From: Pleurotus djamor
Lineage: Eukaryota; Basidiomycota; Agaricomycetes; Agaricales; Pleurotaceae
Direction of reading: 5' to 3'
Length of the DNA stretch: 44,038 nucleotides
Assembly (NCBI GenBank): GCA_029747585.1
Contig: JAPEVF010000373.1
Coordinates: forward strand, 1 to 44,038
Under the pieces are notes generated by a model. It saw only the letters and a program-made list of their open reading frames with translations. It made no database searches and was not told where the DNA came from. This document shows positions 1-10,300 of this stretch, one piece after another (the first letter of the stretch is position 1; each line of letters opens with the position of its first letter). The position numbers were made by a program, and so were the translations under genes.

Positions 1-3000
1 ACTAAGTGGATGCCAAAACGTTGAGCTCATCGATGCGAACGTACCTCTTCGCCCAGTACGGACGTCAAGCCCGCATTAGCATCTGCCATGTCTGCCTCGA
101 CAAGAACCAACCGCGACGAGCTCATCACGTCACTTGGGTCCAGCCCGATGGTCTTCAACGCGGTCGTCTGCCGCTCAACGAGCGTTGAAGTACCCCGCCC
201 AGGACGATTTAGAGCAAACACTTTGGATGTACTCGAGGCCTTGAGGATATCAGCGAGAAGGCTGGCACCTAGAGAACCTGTTGTCCCCGTGACCAAGAAT
301 ACTTCGCCGACGCCACTCGTGGACGTTTCAGCAGAGCTTTGGGTGCGCCGAGCAGGAAAATTTGCGCTGTACGTCTCGACCATATCTGTCATGTTCTGCA
401 CCGCCAACTCCAGATAATCCTCTCCTTCCAACAAAGCCCCGCTGGCGCGGGAAGCAAAACGGATAGCAAATGTGCTCAGTTTTTCAATCGTGGGATATTG
501 ATAGACAAGATTCTCGGGAACGATGTTCGTGGATAGCTTGGTACTATCGCGGATTGCTCGCAGGAGGGTGTTTCGAATCCATGTAGCTTGAAGACTAAGC
601 CAGCGGGGTTTCAATGACCGTAACAGTGAAGTGAAGATCGATGCGTTCACCTGTCACAACCATTGTGGAATAAATCGTCGCCTTCACCCAAAGACTGAGT
701 ATTCATGACTTTTAACACGATCTTTGTGACGAACTGGCCGACTTCTTGCGCGTTCCACACCGAGGGGTGTGGAAAATCGGACGACGTCGTTTCCTCGACT
801 GATCGATAGAGCGCCTCAGTATTAGCTTCGTATTTGGCGATGATGGTTTGTCGACGGGCTGTGCTCTTCGCGGTGTAGTCAAATGGTTTGTCTGGTAGGG
901 CGACTATGACCATCTAGATGTGCAAGGGTTGTTGCGGTGTAAAAAGGAATGAGATGGGGTACTCACCTCCTTGAAGAGGCGAGAGTGTTGAGGTGCGTAG
1001 GCGTTCATTCGTTCGACTGTAGGCCTTACCAAACGACACGTTGTCAGGCATTTATCGAGCCTCAAAGTTCAAGATTGCTTACCAGATTGCATTCCTGAAT
1101 TCCGCTAGCTTCAGCGGATCGGAAGGATCGAATCGGTGCTCTGGTTTGGGGTCGATGAGGACCCCGACATTGAATTTTCCTCGCCCAAACATGACACTAG
1201 ATTGGATGCGGGGGTCCTGGTTCAAGATATTCTCTGGACGAAAAAGTAATCAACATCTGCCAGCGTGAACCTGCGATCACCCATACCTAATGGCCCCGGA
1301 TTGGTCTGAGCATTGGTACATAGTGAGGACGGAGAGACAGCCCAACACAAATAGCAATACCCACCTTCTCACCGGTATTATGCATGATCTGATCATCGGC
1401 TCGACCAAAGATCTTGTAGTATCCGGGTTTAGATGGATGAGCCACAAGCAAATCACTTGTATAATACGCGTCCTTCTCATAGTATTTGCCATTGATGACA
1501 CATGGAATTTCATAGGGATTCGGCTTGAACGAAGAAAATGTTCAGCGATACCAGAGAGCGCCTCAGAGTCGCGACCAACCAGAATGACGAGTTCGTGTTG
1601 CCCATAACCGTTAGGTATAAACTCAGTCTTGATATTTTTCGACGGCGTGAAATATTCCCAGTCGAGGTCAGTTGACCCTAGTCAACTTGAGACAGTGGGT
1701 GGCGGGAGCGAGAAAATGAAACTCACGAGGCAAGATGGGACTCATGATGCCTATTTCGGAGCTGGAAGATGCATTTTAGGACGACGCCAGATGGGTTGGA
1801 TGTAGATGAAACGCAGACTCGGACATACCAACCGTATAGTATGAAAATCGTGACCTGACGACGGGTCAGGCCATCGCCTACAGTTTTGTTCAAGGGACCT
1901 CCGCCGAACAGCTGTGAAGCCTATGTCAACCAAGTAATCAACAAAGCGCGTACAAAGCACGCACGATACCGTCTATACTCGACAGATATTTGATGGTATC
2001 CTCATTACGAGCCCATGCCTAGAAGCCAAAGGATAAGCGCTGTATCAAAATCAATCTAGAGGAAGTTTAATACCTCGACGAAGGCCGGCACACAAAATAT
2101 GACATCCGATCCGGTCGCCTTGGAGCTTGATAGAACATTGTCGGGTGTGGGAGGAATTGCGGGAACTTGGGGACGAGCAGCGGCGATCGTAATTCCCATG
2201 CTAGCCTAGGAAGAGCGTAGATATAGTAGCCGTTAAGATCACGCTAATCAACTCAGGGAATCTCACGTACCGTCCAGACTGTTTGCATCATCCCCATCCC
2301 ATGAAACATGGGCATTGCCTGTTGTGAAAATGTTCACACAGATATGAGATTCGAACAATTATTATAAAGAAGATGACTGACATGACATGAAAGTTTGACA
2401 CCGGTCAAGTCACGGTCACCAAAGTCTATCCACGATACATGGATAGTTATCATCAAGGCGGGGTAGAGACGAGACAGACAGACGCACATGGGACAAAGCC
2501 AAGTTGGAGGATTTGAAGATGGCTCCATCCAATGGGCTTTGGGAAGGCGGTACTTCCTTGAGGACACATTGTCAGCTCAAAGGCGGTATAGTGGGAGGAG
2601 ACGGCTTCGTTACCAGAAGAGTGTAGTATAACTGCCAAACTGCTTAGATTAGGCTTGTGCGGAGGCAATGGCACGTAAGCATCGTCCGAAGTATACAGCT
2701 CGTCGAAGCTCGGGACGAGCGAGTGCGCTGGGATAGGCAGACGGGGGTCTTTCTCCTGGAGGAGTTTGAGAGCGGCTTCGAAAACACTGTGCAGCGCCGC
2801 CTCGGCTCCAACCAAGACATGGGCGGTCTGCGTGACAGACAGAAGGTGTGCCACAGCCGCAGGCGAGTTTCTGGGTGATATCAAAAACGGTACAAGCCCT
2901 GCCTTCACTGTTGCCGCAATCAACGTGAAGTAGGTGATCGTGTCTGATCATAAGAAAGTCTCTGTTAACGGGTGGACAAGTGTCGTTTCAGAGTACTGAG

Positions 3001-3333
3001 CTTACCTGAGGCAGCGAATATACCAACGATGTTGTCAGTATCAGGTTTATGTTTGAGCCCTGTGAGATTCTGGATCAACCGCGCGCCGCGGGTGAACGCA
3101 CGAACGGCTTCAGGCCATTTGACAACTCTGGGTTGGTCGGTGACACCTGGATACACGAAGATGGGGTGTTCCGGGGTGTTATAGTAGTGCCAGTCATACA
3201 ACTCTGGCAAAGTGAGGCTTCCGTCGAGTGGTGGAGGCTTGAAGGTAGTACTCTTCAAGGCCTGGGTCTGAGGAGGTGCCGGCAAAGGGAGAGGGTTGAA
3301 ATCTAGCTTCGGGTTGGAGACTAAGGGCGCCAT
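1..3333 (-). CDS. Adenylate-forming reductase (A-T-R, NRPS-like), copy 1, cut by contig edge
   Basis: Activates a carboxylic acid as acyl-AMP, loads it on a carrier domain and reduces the thioester with NAD(P)H. The start is ATG 3333-3331. Exons: 3333-3006, 2943-2614, 2556-2488, 2425-2382, 2318-2271, 2205-2074, 2018-1965, 1911-1829, 1761-1727, 1677-1580, 1523-1365, 1305-1287, 1233-1083, 1024-967, 913-651 and 594-45, giving 807 codons. The A domain (about 1-540) shows HSSGSTAFPKP, YGCSEIG and FGRADDQI. Its YxTGD-type motif reads YYTSD (Ser430). The carrier motif is GCDSLQ (Ser624; the Ser codon spans an intron). The reductase begins with VTGTTGSLG. Roughly the last 290 residues, known from copy 2, lie beyond base 1. 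All 15 intron positions that can be compared match copy 2. Bases 1-387 are identical to copy 2. The substrate is unknown. No lesion is seen in what is present. Confidence 0.9.
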
Positions 3334-3366
3334 CCTTTCCAGTTAGTCCATGTTTTTCAAGCAAAG

Positions 3367-3376
3367 TATATATATA
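3367..3376 (-). promoter_or_regulatory. TATA-like box of reductase copy 1
   Basis: An alternating TATATATATA tract lies 33 nt upstream of the ATG at 3333. The spacing suits a core promoter with a very short leader. It rests on sequence and distance only. Confidence 0.45.
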
Positions 3377-4127
3377 CATGAAGTATCAGAGGTGGAGGAG
3401 TGGGTTCGTCAAGGGTTCGTCCGTCGAATCCCGTACGATGTAGCCCCTATCCAGATTTGGCTTATGTGGTTCAACTTTCATGCATGTTAGCTTTTTTTAT
3501 GCAGTTTTCATGCCCACCGAGCGCTGTCCATCACCCAGGACAACATCAGGACGTGCGGGAGAATCTGAGAAGACCATGGACTTTTGTTCATGATGGGTTC
3601 TTTTCATGCTGATTGCCGCTCACGCCGTATGTCTTTGAACGAGGACAAATAAGAGAGCTCCATCATGCGCCAAGGCTATTTCTCATCGCTTGTTTCGAAG
3701 GATCGTTTCGCAGCTACCATGCAAGGCTGTGGTACCCAAAGATATCTACATCGTGGAGGTTTATCAACTCAGTCAGTACTTTTTCGTTTTTTTTAACTCA
3801 AAGTTTTCCTATCTCACAAGCTTCAGTGGGCCATTGACGGGCGAGCTCACATGGTGGATTATCTGCCATCTCACGCTGCCTGTCAAGCCTAGCTCTGGGG
3901 ATAGGTCACTTCTTCGGCGGTCCACGCTCTCATGTAGCAGCTCCAGATCCGTTTGTCGTGGGGCCTTCGGACTAAAGATAGAGGTTGAGAACTGGAGCCA
4001 TCTTCAAGAAGTGATGGAAGTCAGATGCCTGGGTTGACGACGCAAATCTCCGACCCACACGAGCCGTGATGACAATTTGTCCTCTCTAACCTGTGCTCTG
4101 TTCTAGCATCGGGAAACCCACCCAATG
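3377..4127. other. Divergent spacer between reductase copy 1 and the 7TM gene
   Basis: About 0.75 kb without a recognisable gene. ORFs here are short, lack family motifs and have no coherent splice structure. Both flanking genes start outward from it, so it should hold two promoters. Short T-rich stretches occur (for example around 3780-3795). I see no repeat, tRNA or mobile element. Confidence 0.5.
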
Positions 4128-4134
4128 TATAAAG
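4128..4134 (+). promoter_or_regulatory. TATA box of the 7TM gene
   Basis: TATAAAG lies 52 nt before the ATG at 4187, an appropriate distance for a core promoter. No other element could be assigned. Confidence 0.45.
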
Positions 4135-4186
4135 CGCTTCCGTACATGGCCCTTGTCAGGGCCACCTCCGCACTCAGTAGCTCGCT

Positions 4187-5675
4187 ATGTCCGAATCATC
4201 AGTACCACTTGTACCTGCTGAACTCGCAGGGATGGTTATCGAAACGCTTCTATTCGGTAAGTATCCCTGAACTCATCCCTCGACTCAACTAATGTATCAC
4301 CCCTCCAGGCGCGTACTTGGTCGTTTTCTCTGGTAGCTGCTATGTCATATTTTCCGCTGGCTTTTCTGGTCAATTCGCTCGCGGTCCTCTTAACCTTGCC
4401 ATGATCTTCGCTTGTTTTATGCTTTTTGCCTCCATCGTTGCTGTATGTATCCTAATCTCAAGCTTTCTCCAAGGATAGCTAACTGACGAGGCTTCAAGCA
4501 CTGGGTCATCGATGTTGTACGTCTCTTCGATGCTTTCATCTATGGGCACCGTGGTAGCCCGCTTGCGTTCTACGCGTTTCTCTCGGACGGGAAGAACGTC
4601 GCTAAGACGGCATTGTACATTCTCGAGTGCCTGCTTGCCGATTCTATAATGGTAAGCGTCTCTTTACTAGCTCTGGTTGTCGCTCGCTAACGGTAGTCTC
4701 AGGTTCTTCGCTTGTACTATGTGTGGGGCAAAAATTGGAAAATCGCCCTGTTCCCGATCTCAACTACCTGCGCGTTTGTTGGTCAATAACTATTCCTTTC
4801 TTACTCAAGAATCTGTCTGTCTAATCTTTACGGGCATCTAGTCACGGGCATCGGAATTTGCTACCAGTTTGCCATTATACAGCCAGGCGTCCAGGTTTTT
4901 GTGTCTGACTGTGGCCGCTGGATCCTGTCTTGCTTCACCTTAACTCTGGCGTAAGTACCGTGGTTCTGTGGTAAGTAACATCTCCCTAACGGACTCCGAC
5001 AGAACAAACCTTTACTCAACAAGTGGGTTTCCACGTATTGCTCAGTGCCAATCATCGGTCCTCACATCATGGTAGCCTTGATCGCGTACAAGCTGTGGTC
5101 AACAATGCATTCCCTCCAAACGTTTAAAGTCAGCCCAAATACACGACTACGGTTACCAGTGAGTTAAATTTGTCACTTCGAGATACAGCGCCTGACATAT
5201 ATCTCAGCGTGTTCTACACATCGTAGTCGAGAGTGCGGCCGTCTACTCGTAAGTCATACGTCTCAAATCGCGAGTTCACGACCGCTTACGGATACATCAG
5301 GGCATGTACGTTGACAACTTTTATTTGCTACATCGTCCAATCCAATGCCCAATTTCCTGGCCTTGATTCTGTACGTTTATCGTTAGCGTTATTACTCTAT
5401 CTGGCTCGTATTTATGCATACTCTACTTACAGACGAGTCCTGTCATCGGCTTGGTTTTCTGCCTCATTATCGTCAGAGTCCACCTCGTTGGTCATTCAAT
5501 ACGGGAACAAACGAAGTCGATGGATACAAACCCGTCCTTCCAAATGCGAACCCTTGCTATCAACGTCAACCAGCAAGTTCAGAGCCGTCTTGATATACCT
5601 GTGGCCCCTGCCCCCAAATCAGACCATCGGATTAGCATCGAAGATAAGGTGTTCGCTGACTCACAGTCACTCTGA
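4187..5675 (+). CDS. Seven-transmembrane protein of a basidiomycete-expanded family
   Basis: Ten exons: 4187-4256, 4309-4442, 4499-4651, 4703-4781, 4842-4950, 5003-5022, 5076-5158, 5208-5248, 5301-5370 and 5433-5675. They give 333 aa with frame kept at every junction. The protein is mostly hydrophobic helices. Helix 1 is around ETLLFGAYLVVFSG, another around LNLAMIFACFMLF, and the last around SPVIGLVFCLIIVRV. A polar tail of about 65 residues follows. This resembles the many uncharacterised 7TM proteins of agaricomycetes that share an N-terminal helix of this kind. Ligand and role are unknown; transport of a cluster product is possible but unsupported. Exon 6 is only 20 nt, and its donor (GTGGGT at 5023) was chosen because it restores the helix reading TNLYSTTLIAYKLW. 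Confidence 0.75.
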
Positions 5676-7284
5676 CTCTTGAAGCTTGACGTAGGAGGCA
5701 ACTAGTGACCTTGTACTTGTGTCTGTTAAATTTTATCACAACAATGAATTATACGGTAATGAAACCAGCGAATCACATCGACCCGAGTGTATTGTTTATG
5801 GAACGCAGGACAGGATACGTATGAGATTGTAGTAAAAGCAAAAAATTGGCGGTGCGATTTTGGTTTTGTTCAGGTTGTGGTTGTGCGAAGTTCAACTGAT
5901 TTCCATCAAACATAAAACGGGAGAAGACCTTTGACGAGTCTTCGGTTCCCCACTGCGCTGGTGAGGCTTGACGGCCCCAAAATTCCAAACTCCGCGGCGA
6001 CGTCATTCTATATTAGGGGAATTCAAACCTGCGATTTGGACGTGATTTGGGCTTGATTCCAGGATGATTTGGATTTTGATTTGACTCAAAAATCCATCCG
6101 AATCAAATCCTAGCTTTGATACCCCCACCTTTTGTAGTGATTTCGACGGATTCCAGGTTGATTTGCGGTTGATTTGAGGTACGCTTCGGATACCGCCGAG
6201 CGGAGTCGTAACTCTTCCTAGTTCTAACCAAATGGCCGAGGAATTTCGCTCTTGTACGTCTGTTCATTTTCCCGTATGCGCACTCGTCGTCTTTCAGACC
6301 TTTATCTAGCACGAGCGGACTCTTTTATAGTGCTAAAAACGGTGCGTGTGTCTCAGACCTAACAGAACCCAATCCAGGGGTCATTCAACCCCCGATACGT
6401 TCGCCGTCCTTGGCCGAAATCGCTGGTCAAAGCGAAGTTCGCCAAGTGTTCTCCAAATCAAACCCCAAAGCAAGTTCAAATCATTTGCTTTGAACTACCC
6501 TATTGACACCAGCCCCAAATGTCACCCCGAAGTTTTGTTTGACTTGATGCACATATGGCCAGGGCCACGACGAAGAACAGAACACGTCTTGTGATCCATA
6601 TGGACTACAACAATGTCAACGAAATGCATGCGCCCTTGTCACTACCCGGACAGGCTGGGAGCTGGAGGACAGCGGTGGGATGGTGAGTTTCTAGGGCTAT
6701 TTCAATCCTATCAGAACACAGCTTCTTCATCTTGTCAGAACCTCGTATCAGAGACCTTGTTTAGCGGGTTCGGGGCTCATGCATCCTGACTTTCTTGCTT
6801 TATTCCAAGAGGGTTCAAATTGAAACATTGAACGTTCGGTGCCTTGGGCTCCGTTATACTGGTCTTGCATCGCAGCATCAAGCTCGATCAGAAAAAGACA
6901 AGAAGGCGTGTATCGTTTGCAGCAAGAGATAGCCACTACGCAGATAACATCTCTGTCGTCAACCGCACTATGTACCTTCTCAAGGTCCCCTTCGCTCTTA
7001 GTGGGGCCCTTCTCCCGACTCAGATGGCTTCTATCACGCGTACGACAAATCATTGGTCTTCTGCACTAGAACGTCTCCGCTTTGCATCATTCCGAGTTCC
7101 ACATTTCTCCGTGCGCGATCCTAGAGTCATTCCTGCCCGAGTGCAGGAGTGCAGAGATTGCCGACGGAATCGAAGTTCAGGCCACCATTAACATACATTG
7201 TGTCCCACAACCTAAACCTATCCTTTCGAATTTTGCTTTCGGAGTGCATTTTCGCTACAGTAAACGTGGTAAAAGCCATTCAGT
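5676..7284. other. Gene-poor spacer with degenerate GATTTG/CAAATC repeats
   Basis: About 1.6 kb lie between the 7TM stop and the PKS promoter. I find no gene I can support. Around 6030-6180 the sequence is built from variants of TTGATTTG and its complement, and GATTCCAGG-TGATTT occurs twice (near 6055 and 6149). ORFs at 6346-6594 and 6748-7191 have no recognisable motif. A short ATG-led stretch at 6601 is followed by a GTGAGT, but no sensible second exon was found. Confidence 0.5.
6030..6180. repeat. Degenerate GATTTG-rich repeat block
   Basis: Several imperfect copies of GATTTG and TTGATTTG stand in both orientations within 150 nt, plus a near-direct repeat starting GATTCCAGG about 95 nt apart. 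No terminal inverted repeat or target-site duplication was identified, so a mobile origin is not shown. Confidence 0.4.
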
Positions 7285-7291
7285 TATAAAT
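7285..7291 (+). promoter_or_regulatory. TATA box of the polyketide synthase gene
   Basis: TATAAAT lies 51 nt before the ATG at 7343. The same heptamer precedes reductase copy 2 at 20187-20193, which would fit related promoter architecture of the two genes. Confidence 0.5.
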
Positions 7292-7342
7292 GAAATCCAG
7301 CTCGCATTTGATAACGAAACTCGACACTTATCCCCCCATTCA

Positions 7343-10300
7343 ATGGCCGACCCGAAATTGAAACCAATCGCAATCGTCAGTTCTCTCAAGTCCACTGGTT
7401 TTTTGCTGGCTGAACCTTTCGATCTGTTGCCTAGGTTGGGTTGTCTGCTGAGATGCCCAGTGGCCTCACCGCCGCGAAGAACTTGAATCATCACGAATTC
7501 TTCAAGTTCTTGCTAGACAAGCAAGAGTCCTACGAGGTCGTACCTTCAGATCGGTTTAACATCGAAAGGTATGTCGATCTATATTCCCCCTCAAACGTTG
7601 GTTGACAAATGGTCACCACAGTTGGCACGGAAAAACCGCAGGCAAGGTCCGAACGAAAGTCGGGTCTTTTCTTAAAGACATCAACACGTTCGACTACCTC
7701 GAGTTTGGCGTATCTGCCAAAGACGCTAAGGCAATGTCACCCAGCACCCGGAAGCTGATCGAGCACTCCTTCCTCTCTCTCCTGGACTCTGGAATCGACT
7801 ATCGTGGTCGAAATGTTGGTTGCTATACCTCTGGTACCGACTTTGACATCACAAATGTCGCTGATCCCGTAGGTCGCTTCTTGTACTCAAGGTGACCCCG
7901 AGATCCAACATGTCNTTTTTTTCAGGACGAGCTCGAAGCACAAGGGTCTTTTGCGGGCATCCCCTGCATGATAGCCAACAAAGTCTCATACCATCTCGAT
8001 CTCACGGGACCTTCGATACCAGTTGACACCGCCTGTAGCTCGTCACTTGTCGCACTTCACTTAGCCATCCAAGGGCTACGTTCGGGTGACTGCGAAGCGG
8101 CGGTTGTAGGCGGCGCTCAAATCAACCATAGGTTGAGCTTTTTAGTCGCATCTATTCGTGCATGTCGCTTAACTCTCACCGATCAGATTTATCGACTTCA
8201 TCACATATAGTCAAGGCTCAGTGCTAGCGCCAGATGGCAAATGCAAGCCATTTGATGCTTCAGCCGATGGGTAATCGCCGCTACTCTTTGGTTTTCTTCG
8301 TTTCTCTGAGGTCCTATTCTTCCCAGTTTCTCCCGGGGCGAGGGGGTTTGCGTTGTTGTCGTAAAGCTCCTCGAAGATGCCATTCGGGACAGAGACTATA
8401 TTTATGCAACGGTATCTACAAGCAATTGTAGATGTTCAATGATGACGCTGACTCGATTTTTGAAGGTTTTAAACACTGGCGTCAATGCCTCGGGAAACGC
8501 CGGTCCCGTTAGCGCCCCTGTAGGCTCTTCGCAACAAGATGCAATGCATCGAGCATTCCAAGGCACTGGCCACACTCCAAAGGATATATCATATGCAGAA
8601 CTCCACGCCACTGGTAAGTTTATTCTCTGTATCAGAAGGGTATCACCGATCCTCAACCCAACTCAAAGGCACGGCCGTTGGTGATCCAACTGAAGCCAAT
8701 TGGGTTGGAAAGCACATGAGTCAATCTGGTGAATTGCTGATAGGCAGCGTGAAAGGAAACGTCGGGTACGTCAGGCGCATCAATGTCACGAACATGCTCT
8801 TATACATTTTAGGCATCTTGAAGTACGGTGTTGCAATTCTGGGCGTGCGTACAATGGTACTGATAATTTACTTCTAGGTATGCGCTTTCCTAGCGTCCCT
8901 ATCGAAGGCGTGTTCTATCTTCGAGCACAATATCATCCCTCCAAATGCCAACTTTGCAAACCCAAATCCCGCCATCAAGTGGAAGGAATATAACATCAAG
9001 GTTGTCCAAGAGCCAACTTCCCTTCCTCGACGTGGCACTAGACCTCCTCTTGTATCAATTATGGGCTCAGGCATTGGTGGCGTCAACGGACACTGTTTGC
9101 TGCAAGCTCCGCCTCAGTGCGACATTGTCGCACCCTTTCCCGATTCGGTCAAAACCAATGAGACACGCTCCTTGGTCCTTCTTACCGCGGGAGGGCTTTC
9201 TGTGCGCTCTGCCACGTCAGCTTCAGAAAGCGTTCATGACCTTGCCGAAGAAAATTCCACCGATCTCGCGAATCTTTCTGTTGTCTGTGGGCGCCGATCG
9301 CGACAGTTTACCTGGCGCTCTTTCGTTGTCGCGACTGCCAATAAGAATGATATACCCAAGTTTCCAGCCCCAGTATTTGTTCCAAGGACTCCCCCTCATT
9401 TCGCATATGTATTCTCTGGTCAAGGGCCTCAGCACATCCTCAGTGAGTTGCACGGATCTACCTATGACCTCGTCTGAAACGCCCTTCTTTGCACAGTGGG
9501 ACGGGAATTATTCACTAACTACACTGTCTTCCGCTCAAGTATTCTAAGGATGGATGCCGTTCATGAAGAGGTCACGGGGTACTCGCTTCTCCGACGGTAT
9601 GGACTATTCTGCAGATCGGATACATCAAGTTTCGAGGAACTAGGAATAGTATGGCCCGTATCTGTCACAATCCCCGCCCTTGCTATGGTTCAAATGGCTA
9701 TCTATGACCTACTCCTTTCCCTTGGGGCCCCTCGACCAAATATCCTTATCGGCTATTCAGCAGGAGAAACGGCTATGCTCTACGCTGCGGGAGCCATGTC
9801 TCAATCGATGGCTCTAGAAATAGCGATTGCCCGCGGAATTGCCATGTCTGCCGCGGAAGGAACTGGGACTATGGCTGCTCTGAACGCTTCAGTTCACGAC
9901 GCCACATTAATCATAGATGCAATTCGCGAAGCCTACCCAAATGACAGTATACAAATTGCTTGCTACAATACGGACGGTGCTGTTACGCTAGCGGGAACAA
10001 GTCGCGCTATCGACCATGCTGTTTCCCTCGGAAGTCAGCGTCAATTCTTTGCGCGGAGATTACGAACCGAAGTTCCGGTCCACAGCAGTTTGATGGAATG
10101 TTGCCATGACCAGTTCCTTGTTTTGACCAACTCCGTGTTCAGCAAGTACTCTTCGGAACTTCCCTTGGTACCGCGAGATGACATCGAGGTCTACTCAACA
10201 TGTACTGGAGAGAGACTGAGCGGACCAATCACCGCCGAATATTTCTGGTCCGCGACGCGTCATCCTGTTCAGTTTGTGCCAGTCGTTCAGACTCTACGGG

